The position numbers and the translations under genes are program-made. Below are positions 45,115 to 53,700 of a stretch of 60,502 bases of DNA, piece after piece. The first letter of the stretch is position 1. Each line of letters starts with the position of its first letter. A model generated the notes under the pieces. The model saw nothing but the letters and a program-made list of their open reading frames with translations. It did no database searches and was not told where the DNA came from. The stretch comes from Guillardia theta CCMP2712 (lineage: Eukaryota; Cryptophyceae; Pyrenomonadales; Geminigeraceae): assembly GCF_000315625.1 (NCBI RefSeq), contig NW_005434512.1:31951-92452 (forward strand), read 5' to 3'.

Positions 45115-46767
45115 ATGACGACTATGTGGGACGAGAGTCCTGCTCTCCCTTTCTCTGAGTTTGAGCAGATGCAGCACCATCAATCATCCCGCAAGACTGT
45201 TGGACCCTCAGAACGACAAGGTTTGTGACATGATTGTGGTGTTTCATTCTGATAGCCTGACATGATTGTGGTGTTTCATTCTGATAGCCTGACATGATTG
45301 TGGTGTTTCATTCTGATAGCCTGACATGATTGTGGTGTTTCACTCTGATAGCCTGACATGATTGTGGTGTTTCATTCTGATAGCCTGACATGATTGTGGT
45401 GTTTCATTCTGATAGCCTGGCAGTGTGGAATTCCTCATGGGGTATGCCCGAACACGATTACTGGCGAGCCCACATCCTTGACTCCAAGTCTGTTCCTTCG
45501 ACTCTCAAGATCTCTCGGGGTGACTGAAGTCATGCACAGGCTGCTTGCTTCTGCTCGCTCCTACTCCAACTCAGCCTCTAAGGGCCACTCCATGGTCAGC
45601 TCACGAGGAGCCGAGGATCATTATGCAGCAGTTGGCGAGCAACGGGTGGAGGAGGCAGAGAGTCAGCCTTCCTCGCGCCTGCAGGTGCCTGGTTCTTGGC
45701 GGCAGGGAGGTTGTGACAGCGAGCAGCAGCCCATCCCTCCCAAAAAAGAGCTCATCATCTTCCCCCGACGCAAGGCTGGGCAGCTTAAGAGGTTGCAAAG
45801 AGCCTTTGATGCCTTTGCTGACCTGTCGCAGGGACGCTGACAACGTCGCGCCGGTCCAGCTGACGTTGCAAGTGCTGGAGGACATCGCGAACATCCCGCT
45901 GGTGGCAGCAGCTAAGAAGCTCGTGCGTCTCAGCCGCTTCTGCTGCCTCGCTCACCCCCTTGCAGGGAATCTCCAAGACGGCGTTGAAGAACGCCTGTAG
46001 GAACTTGGGGCTTGACCGCTGGCCTTTCCGTCGAAGGCTGGAACACGCTAGACAGCACGGCAACGTCGAGCGAGAGGTGGGAGAGGAGGCGAGAGGAGAA
46101 GGAGTGCAGTCACTCTTTCGCAGTCGTGGATCAATTTGCAAGGATCGAATGACGCTGCAAGTGAAGAAGGCCAGGAAGAAGATGATGAGATGACAAGCTG
46201 GACTCTAGCTGGAAGAGACGCGGTGAGACGCGTTGTTCGGCTCCTCTCCTAGAGTCTGACTCCCTTGATCGCAGGCAAGCAGGTCTCAAGGCTCGCTCGG
46301 AGAGCAGAGCAGGGCCAAGGAAGAGGCCAAGAGAGGCTTCCATGGTGCCGACCTGACCATCGAGACCCTGGCGGCGAAGTTTGAGGCTGAGGGATCGACG
46401 ACTGCGTCGCTCTCGGACTCCAACACAGAAGAAGTGATCTCAACTGAGACGAGCGAGCACGGCGGTGCCAACGTGTGGAGCATGCTCGAAGAATGTCACG
46501 AGTATCCCCTTCACATCCCAGGTGAAGACGCTAGGGCTGCGGGTAAGGAGAAACATCCCTTGCTGTAACTCCCTTGGCGTCTTCCTCACTTTTCGTCTCT
46601 CAGCACCCAACACAGTATGGACTCAAAGTTTGGACGCGATTCGAGACTCGACGACTTGCACTAGGTCTCTCTCAGCCTCGTTTCTGACCTCCTCACCTGC
46701 CTCCTCCAGGCTCGCTTCTCCCGCTCCAATGGACTTTCTCTTTGGAGAGGAGGAGCGCTTCCTCTGA
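45115..46767 (+). CDS. RWP-RK transcription factor
   Basis: Start ATG at 45115 (MTTMWDESPALPFSEFEQMQ). The first intron contains six 32-bp repeats. Exon 2 probably encodes VWNSSWGMPEHDYWRAHILD; a second acceptor 5-6 bp upstream would change the frame. Later exons: ASARSYSNSASKGHSMVSSR, PPKKELIIFPRRKAGQLKRL, then the RWP-RK domain VQLTLQVLEDIANIPLVAAA / KKL (about 45855-45918) spliced to GISKTALKNACRNLGLDRWP / FRRRLEHAR (45964-46056). After it come an acidic stretch (ASEEGQEEDDEMTS), ADLTIETLAAKFEAEGSTTA, and a Ser-rich end finishing MDFLFGEEERFL, stop at 46765-46767. The usual signature RWPxRK reads RWPFRR here. RWP-RK factors in plants and algae control nitrogen responses and gamete or mating programmes; no extra NLP/PB1 domain was seen, so it fits the short RKD-like class. 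Confidence 0.85.
45226..45417 (+). repeat. 32-bp tandem repeat, exactly six copies, in intron 1 of the RWP-RK gene
   Basis: The unit is TGACATGATTGTGGTG followed by TTTCATTCTGATAGCC; the fourth copy has CACTC for CATTC. The repeat begins 5 bases inside the intron and ends at the acceptor region. Confidence 0.95.
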
Positions 46768-46836
46768 AGCTACAGTCTCATCCGAGGGAGACGAGGAGAG
46801 GAAGGCTATGTACTGCGATTGTAACATGCACAAGAT

Positions 46837-47903
46837 TTAGGCTATTGCTGTCTTCTCTCCCCTGTTGAGCTCGACAGCGAGTTCGATCGCCTCCTTCAAG
46901 TTCGGGTCTTCTTGCTCCCTCCCTTCCTCCCCTTTCTCAGCCTGCGACCTCGGTTCCCCCCTCTCCTCTGCTTCGCCTTCTCTTCCTCCTGCTCCCTGCA
47001 ATGCGCTTGCGCCACCTTTGCTAGCGGGTCGCGATAGGCTGCGGCGTCATGAGCTCCACCACTTCGCCTCCTCCTCCTCTTCCTCCCTACCTGTGAGGCC
47101 CTGCGATGATGGCGATCTGGAGTGGCTTCTGAGCCCCTCCCTCGTCCCCCCGCAGCACCTTGAACCTCCCGTTGCTCTGCTTCGTGAAGGCCTTCACCTC
47201 TTCGTGAGAGAGCCTGGGGCTGCGGGGGCGAGCAGGAGACGAGGGGCGGAGGGAGGAGGGACACGGGCTGTCCTGGGAGAGGAGGGAGAGGGCGCTGCTG
47301 GCAGGAAGGAGATTCTGAGAGGGGATCAGACGTAGATGCGAGCAAAAAGCCGGACCCACCTGCCCCCGAGCTGAGAGAGGTCGACGAGCTGAGAGCGGGC
47401 GCGAGTCCCGGGATGACTTCGAGCTGGAGTCCAGCTGAAGGTCTGCCGCTGCACTCAAATCCGGCTCCTCGCCCCTGAGTTTCTGCTTGCCGGAAAACGA
47501 AATGAGAAGAAGACAAGAGGGAGGTGGGGAAGTTGAAGGAAGAGGACGGAAGTGGGGTGGGTAGAGTAGCGAGAGAGGAAGGGAAGACGAAGAGCGAAGG
47601 AAGTTGACGAGGCACCTGCAACCCAAGCGAGGGCACGTCTCTGACAATCCGAACTGGCGTGCCGGGCCGAGAGAGGATGAGAGGAGCTAGACGAGGTTTA
47701 GAACATCAAGAGAGGCTCGGGGATTAGCCGGGAGGGTTGAAAAGATGATGATCAAAGAGAGGAGGGAGCCTGGTCTCTCACCCGCTCTGTGCGATCTCGC
47801 CGTCTCATCGCCACTCAAGTCTTCATCAATTTTCCTCCTCTCAATGTGCGGAACCTGCGATGGACAACGAGGAGTAAGGAGATGAGGAGGAGGAGGAGAG
47901 GGT

Positions 47904-47938
<35 letters not shown>

Positions 47939-48440
47939 TGAAGCGAGGGTGAGAATGAGGGCGAGGACGAGGTGGTTGTGGTGCCTGGGGGGGAGCGGCA
48001 TCTCTCTCTTTCTTTTTCAGCTCGCTGCGATAATGTCAATCTCCCCTCCCCTCCTCTCCTCTCCTCTCCTCTCCGCTCCGCTCCCCTCCCCTCCCCTCCG
48101 CTCCCCTCCCTCCCCTCCCCTCCCCTCCCCTCCCCTCCCCTCCCCTCCCCTCCCCTCCTCTCCTCTCCTCTCCGCTTCCCTCCCCTCCTCTCCTCTCCTC
48201 TCCTCTCCTCTCCTCTCATGTCCTCTCACCTCACTCGCTTCATCGCTCTCGTAATCATCGCTTTAACTTCTTTGATCACGTAACCCTCCACCAGCTCCTG
48301 CATCAACGCTTCTGCGACGCGCTCGTCCTCCACTCTTCGCGTCGCCTCCTCACGCGCTGGTTCCTCGCTGAGCTTCTGCCATGAGATTCAGATCGACCTG
48401 CAGGAGAGGAGGCCGAGCCGCAGACATGGGCAACGAGGAT
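46837..48440 (-). CDS. Charged helical protein with UIM-like C-terminus
   Basis: Multi-exon minus-strand gene whose 5' exon is unresolved. Recognisable pieces in order: QKLSEEPAREEATRRVEDER and VAEALMQELVEGYVIKEVKA (about 48365-48235), PHIERRKIDEDLSGDETARS (about 47855-47790), KLRGEEPDLSAAADLQLDSS (about 47485-47360), LSHEEVKAFTKQSNGRFKVL and QKPLQIAIIAGP (about 47215-47095), and the final exon AEKGEEGREQEDPNLKEAIE then LAVELNRGEKTAIA, stop 46837-46839. EDPNLKEAIELAVEL resembles a ubiquitin-interacting motif, but the usual serine is replaced by Ala. One intron contains the CTCCC-rich tract at 48030-48215. The stop is 70 bp from the convergent RWP-RK stop. No named family assigned. Confidence 0.6.
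47898..47942. repeat. (GAGGAC)n hexamer repeat
   Basis: About seven GAGGAC hexamers, in an intron of the minus-strand UIM-like gene. Confidence 0.85.
48040..48218. repeat. (CTCCC/CTCCT)n minisatellite
   Basis: Almost uninterrupted CTCCC, CTCCT and CTCCG pentamers for about 175 bp in an intron of the minus-strand UIM-like gene, so the sense strand is purine-rich there. Confidence 0.9.
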
Positions 48441-48542
48441 GAGAGGGAAGCCCAACTTTCTACAAGGAGAGAGAGGGAGCAAAGGGAACGGGAGACGGGA
48501 GGAGGCGAAGGGGAATGAGCACGGCGATCAAAGAACGCACTA

Positions 48543-49331
48543 TCAGACCTTCTCCGGAGGTTTGTCCATCACCCACAATCCTTCCAACTCCTCCTCTCCG
48601 TTGGCTTGCGTGAGTTTTCCTTCCCCATGTCGGAGCCCACGTAACCACATCCCAGTGTACAAGTCACCGTTAACAAATTGTTTCTTTCCTCTACCATGGA
48701 TCTCGTCCTCCTTGAACTCTCCTTCATACACCCCGCCGTCCTCGAAGAACAGCCTTCCCTGCCCGCTCTTCTTCCCCTTCACCCATCCTCCCTCATACTT
48801 GGCTCCATTCTTGTACGAGTAGACACCAAAGCCATGGGCTCGATCCTCCTTCCAGGCTCCTTCATAAGCATCTCCATTGATGTAGGAGCATCGTCCCTTC
48901 CCACTTGCCCGGTCGTCTCGCCATTCACCTTGGTATACGTTGCCGCTCTTGAAAGTGTACCTCCCGCGACCATGCTTCTTGTTATCCTCCCAGCCCCCAT
49001 CGTACTTGTCTCCGTTTCCGTAACAGCACGTCCCTCTCCCGTGTCGTTTGTCCTTACTCCATTCTCCATCATAGCTGACACCAGACGCACAGAGGTACCG
49101 TCCTCGTCCATGCTTCTCTCCCCCCTCCCATTCTCCTTCGTACATGTCGCCATTGCTCAGCACCACCCGTTCTACTTGCGACGAACCTTTTCCCGATGGT
49201 CTTGAAGCTCCTCTCTCAGATGCATCAGGAATTCGCTCCTTCAAATATCCTCCTCCTCCTCCTCCTCCTCCTCCTCCTCCTCCTCCTCCTCCTCCTCCTC
49301 CACTACTGCCGCCACCAATCTCATCCGGCAT
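48543..49331 (-). CDS. MORN-repeat protein, 8 repeats
   Basis: Intronless 262-codon gene starting MPDEIGGGSS, with a poly-Gly run (about residues 10-26) coded by (GGA)n. Residues about 60-245 are eight consecutive MORN units of 23 residues: MYEGEWEGGEKHGRGRY, SYDGEWSKDKRHGRGTC, KYDGGWEDNKKHGRGRY, VYQGEWRDDRASGKGRC, AYEGAWKEDRAHGFGVY, KYEGGWVKGKKSGQGRL, VYEGEFKEDEIHGRGKK, LYTGMWLRGLRHGEGKL. It ends VMDKPPEKV. MORN arrays form an elongated beta-sheet and often anchor proteins at membranes or the cytoskeleton, including flagellar and basal structures in protists. No kinase or PIP5K domain is attached. The start is chosen as the only ATG before the Gly run. Confidence 0.93.
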   Translation of the reverse strand: MPDEIGGGSSGGGGGGGGGGGGGGGGGGYLKERIPDASERGASRPSGKGSSQVERVVLSNGDMYEGEWEGGEKHGRGRYLCASGVSYDGEWSKDKRHGRGTCCYGNGDKYDGGWEDNKKHGRGRYTFKSGNVYQGEWRDDRASGKGRCSYINGDAYEGAWKEDRAHGFGVYSYKNGAKYEGGWVKGKKSGQGRLFFEDGGVYEGEFKEDEIHGRGKKQFVNGDLYTGMWLRGLRHGEGKLTQANGEEELEGLWVMDKPPEKV

Positions 49332-49343
49332 GCCGTTGGCCTG

Positions 49344-49359
49344 ACGGTTTCAAAACCGT
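49344..49359. repeat. Palindrome with 7-bp arms near the MORN start
   Basis: ACGGTTT and AAACCGT flank CA, 13 bp upstream of the MORN start codon. It could be a regulatory dyad or chance. Confidence 0.55.
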
Positions 49360-49440
49360 TATGCTGTTAGGCCGGGGGCCCGGCGGGGATATTCACTAGT
49401 GCACACTGTGACTCAGGCTGAGGGAAACGCCCCGCTGCTG

Positions 49441-49733
49441 AAATTAAAAGATTGTTGAAATTAAAAGGTTGTTGAGGTACGAGTGAAGAAATTAAAAGGT
49501 TGTTGAGGTACGAGTGAAGAAATTAAAAGGTTGTTGAGGTACGAGTGAAGAAATTAAAAGGTTGTTGAGGTACGAGTGAAGAAATTAAAAGGTTGTTGAG
49601 GTACGAGTGAAGAAATTAAAAGGTTGTTGAGGTACGAGTGAAGAAATTAAAAGGTTGTTGAGGTACGAGTGAAGAAATTAAAAGGTTGTTGAGGTACGAG
49701 TGAAGAAATTAAAAGGTTGTTGAGATACGAGTG
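49441..49733. repeat. 31-bp tandem repeat, nine copies plus a partial
   Basis: The unit is AAATTAAAAGGTTGTTG followed by AGGTACGAGTGAAG, starting at 49458, with a partial unit at 49441. Copies are almost identical; the last has GAGATACGAGTGTC. Not coding. Confidence 0.95.
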
Positions 49734-50172
49734 TCAATTCGGTACCAACACTACCTCTATAACTCGGTCCTAGCAGGGGTCATATACGCTGGTAGTAACG
49801 TAGGGCTGTACCGGCTAGGACACTTTACTTGTGCCGTGCCCTGCCACAAAAGTACCCCCGCAGTTGAGGCTGATTGAAGGGGCGATGGACCGGTGGTAGC
49901 CGGCAGATACCGGGGCGCCTCGAATAAGCGTGATTTCGATCAGACAAGGCACTGGTGCACAGGCTGCTCAGGGGGTGGGGTGGTTGTGTTGACTTTCTGA
50001 GTGGGGTATCAACTGACGATCCCTTCCACCCCCCCCACCCCCATCTTTCCCCAGGCTCTAGGTGCTCCCCCCCACAAAAGTTAATGGGCCCACCCCTACC
50101 CCTGATGAAGTACCTTGTCACTACCCCACCCTCGTCGTCTGCTGCATATCTCCCTATCCCTGACAAGGCCCC

Positions 50173-50180
50173 TATTTAAG
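50173..50180 (+). promoter_or_regulatory. TATA-like box of the polycystin gene
   Basis: CCCCTATTTAAGCG stands out in a GC-rich stretch 70 bp before the 24-bp array. If it is a real TATA box, transcription would start near 50200 and the array would be in the 5' leader. Inferred from sequence only. Confidence 0.4.
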
Positions 50181-50249
50181 CGTGAGCACACCTCATCGTG
50201 GACAAGAAGAAATGGCTGCGAGGCCGGAGAATCAGGTTGAGAGGCGATC

Positions 50250-50657
50250 GCCTCGCCTTGTCTCCGCATAGAAGCCTCGCCTTGTCTCCGCATAGAAGCC
50301 TCGCCTTGTCTCCGCATAGAAGCCTCGCCTTGTCTCCGCATAGAAGCCTCGCCTTGTCTCCGCATAGAAGCCTCGCCTTGTCTCCGCATAGAAGCCTCGC
50401 CTTGTCTCCGTCTAGAAGCCTCGCCTTGTCTCCGCATAGAAGCCTCGCCTTGTCTCCGCATAGAAGCCTCGCCTTGTCTCCGCATAGAAGCCTCGCCTTG
50501 TCTCCGTCTAGAAGCCTCGCCTTGTCTCCGCATAGAAGCCTCGCCTTGTCTCCGCATAGAAGCCTCGCCTTGTCTCCGCATAGAAGCCTCGCCTTGTCTC
50601 CGCATAGAAGCCTCGCCTTGTCTCCGCATAGAAGCCTCGCCTTGTCTCCGCATAGAA
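50250..50657 (+). repeat. 24-bp tandem repeat, exactly 17 copies
   Basis: Unit GCCTCGCCTTGTCTCCGCAT followed by AGAA; copies 7 and 11 have GTCTAG in place of GCATAG. Because 24 is a multiple of three, several frames remain open, giving (RSLALSPH)n on + and (MRRQGEAS)n on -, which are probably not proteins. It ends 50 bp before the polycystin ATG. Confidence 0.95.
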
Positions 50658-50709
50658 GCACCTAGCACGACTACAACACAGGTGAGAGCAGGGACCAGAC
50701 TCGCTCAAC

Positions 50710-53700
50710 ATGCAGGGGGCAGTTGTCTCATCTGTGCTCAAGAAGCGAAGACAGCAGAAGGGGAGGAAAGTCGAGGAGGAAGAGATCGAGCATCTGATTA
50801 AACATCCGATCGACACGTTGGTAGATGACATCCAAGAGGTGGAAGGAGTCCTCAGGGACACGGAGATACAGAAGCTGTTTGGGCTCAGAAGCAGAACGGA
50901 CCCCATTGTTCGCAGGGAGATCCAGATCGACGGGCTTCTGAAGAAGGTGCGGGAGAAGCTATCTCGCTCCTCCTCTTACGTCAGGCTCTTCGGAACATCG
51001 CTCTTCTTCCTCGTCTACGTCTCCTTCCTCTTCCTGCAACGAGACATCGAGTCGTCTTACTACGTTGAAAGCTCCGTCATCGACCTGGTAGGGAGCAACC
51101 TTCCAATGCTGGGCAACGGAGGATACATGAACTCAGGGCTGGGCTCGACGGGGTTTCTGAGCACCTCAGAAGATTTCTACTCCTGGTAGGTTCCCACCCC
51201 CTCCTCCTCGCTGACGGAGCAGTGCAGGTTCCGCGGGATAGCCCAGGTAGTCTTCAGCGACCCCGTGTGCGGTGACGGGAAGTGTGACGAACCGGACGAG
51301 TACCCGGGATTCGGGAGGTTCGGATGCATCAAAGACTGCGGCAAGTACAAGAACGTGACTTCGCTAACAATCACGCTAGAGGACGTGGTGAAGCGAAGCA
51401 GCAGCGAGCTTGGAATCTCTCTTAAGAACTCAGAGCTGGAGCAGGATACGTCGCGAGTGCGATTCTTCTACAACATCTACAGCGAGACGATGGGAGACTT
51501 TCTCTTCGAAGATGACGTCAACGCTACCCAGATGACCTTCGAGGCGCCGGACGGCGAGCTGACGCTGGTGCTGTATCAGGACTCCTCTACTGAGGGGCTG
51601 GTGGAGAATCAAGCGGTTTCTTCGCTGTTTGGAATCACGCCAAGGTGAAGAGGTTCAGCCATGTACGCTGAGCAAGCTGAGAATGTTCACAGCTCCTTCT
51701 CACGTCTGCAACCACGGAAGACAGCCATTGAATACGGAAACCTGCGAGAGATGCTGAAGAACGCGGTGTATGGCGAGAATGCGCTGAAGACTTTGTGTCG
51801 TTCGCCTCTGGAATCTCAGGTTGCATTCTGCAACACGTTCAACCCACAAGGTAGGAAGATGAAGAAGTCGGAGGAAGATGAAGAAGTCCGAGGAAGGTGA
51901 AGAAGTCGGAGGGTTCTGACGATCTGATGGGCAGACATGGGCTACCTCTTCACCTCCAAGTACGGGGTCAGCGGCAGAATTGATCTCAAAGACTCCGTGA
52001 CGGGCGTGCTGGAGACACTAGTAGAGGTAAGCTTTCAACTGATTCCACCGATAGTAAATCTCGCACAGGTAGGGTACTGTAGCATTCTGCCCAATGTCAG
52101 CGGAAGTCCGTACGTGCCAGCCAACAAGGCGACCATCGTTCAGTCTGGGTCCAGCTGTGAAAAGTCTTCCAGCGTTCGACGCTCTCGAGTACGCGAGGCC
52201 CCAAGGAGTTCTCATCCCCTCAACCCACTGCCACCAGCTCTTCCTCCCGAGGGTACTGCCAAGCAAGTCGCCCTGGACAAGACTGCAACTGCTCGCCAAC
52301 ATCCGCTTGTGTCCTCGTCCTCGGACACAAGCGCTCAGAGCAAGGATGTGCACACCAGTCGCGAAGTTGCTAGGAAGCAGCTCCAAGGTCCAGAGGCCAA
52401 GTCTGGCAAGATGTCGTTGAGGTATGCCACTAACTGCCCCAACCATGGTCAGACCCTCTCAAGCCCCTCTGGCTTCGTCATCTCGGGCGAAACTTCATAC
52501 TACTCTACATATACTAGATGCAACTGGATCCTTGCTCCGCCTGTCAACGGCAGTTTGACTGTGACGTTCCAAAAGTTCGACGTGTACCAGTACAGGTATT
52601 ATTCTAATCCGTGCTACTACGACAAGGTGTCTGTCTACTCGTGTTCGACTATCACTTGCTCGTCGAAAAAGTTGCTCGCGGTGTTGTGCGGGACGCTGGA
52701 TCAGATCAATGCGCAGGTGACATCACCCACCAGCATCATGCGGATTGAATTCTGGACCTCCTACTACTACAGGAACAGGAAAGGCTTCTGCCTTACATGG
52801 GGCTCGGCGGTCGCATGCCCTGAGCACCCTGAAACCCCCGTCCTGAAGCCCGTCGCTTACACGCTGAGACCTCTGTACAACAAGTACGTCTACGGGACTT
52901 CTGTCGCGGAGGTGGAGGTGTTGAGCGCCTCAAACATCACCTACATGCGTTACGCTCTCTCTACCGAACGACAGCAGACCCCAACTTGTGACTGCGCCGA
53001 CTGGCAAGACGCTGCTACTTGTCCAAACGCTGTCCAGCATGGCTCTAAGATCCAGCTCTTCTTAGAGGGCAAGACGTATCAGTGGTACTTGCGAGTCAGA
53101 GTGATCGCCTGCAGCAAGTACTCGGACTTCCAGTTGGCGAGCTCGTACACCTACTACTATAGCTACTTCATAGGACCTCCCGATGTCAGCTTGTCTTTCC
53201 GTCTTAAAGTGTTAGAACCCTCAGCTGGGAGCTCCACGCCCAGCAACAGCTCAGCTATCTTGTTGAACAACTCGACGTCTCCTGCCAACTCCTCGTCGCA
53301 AAACTCCTCCAACAGCTCGTCTGTCTTGCGCTCTCTGTGCGGGAACTTCTCCGTCGAACAAGTTTGGAGGAAGATCGTGGGGGAGAAGCTCAACATGTCT
53401 CGCGATCTTCCTCACCCGACCTTCTTTAACGTGACCCGTCAAGACCCCACGGTCTACGTGTCAAGCAAAGTGATCGCCGTATCCCAAAGCCACGTGGCCG
53501 CCATCGTCAACCTTCTGCTGGACCATCGGCAGCAGATGCAGCAGGAACTTGTTCGCGCCTGTCCGTTCGTGAGTATCGAGCAAGAGATGGCGATCACCAC
53601 TGGCTGGCTCTACAGCAAGGGCCCGCGAGGTGAGAGCACTAGAGTCTTGTCAGTGATTGACCTGCGGCATCAGGTGGGGTGTGTGAGTCGCACTACGACT

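Larger units (their letters stand above)
49332..50709. other. Spacer with two minisatellites and a TATA-like box
   Basis: Divergent region between the MORN gene (-) and the polycystin gene (+). It holds a short palindrome (49344-49359), a GGGGGCCC block (about 49372-49386), a 31-bp tandem array, G/C-rich CCCCACCCC runs at 49975-50110, a TATTTAAG box and a 24-bp tandem array. Confidence 0.75.

Noticed and set aside
45226-45417. Possible CRISPR-like array (32-bp repeats)
   Set aside because: Copies are head to tail with no unique spacers; the locus is in an intron of a eukaryotic gene. The same applies to the arrays at 49458 and 50250.
48030-48220. CTCCC array as a telomere or subtelomeric repeat
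   Set aside because: Units vary (CTCCC, CTCCT, CTCCG) and are inside a gene; not a telomeric pattern.
49330-49400. tRNA-like hairpin around GGTTTCAAAACC
   Set aside because: The stem-loop lacks a seven-base anticodon loop with proper stem, and no D-arm, T-arm or B-box (GGTTCGAAT-type) could be found around it.
50096-50668. Repeat proteins (MRRQGEAS)n or (RSLALSPH)n
   Set aside because: They follow from the 24-bp unit length. No conserved flanking domain exists and the region is better explained as a leader or spacer.
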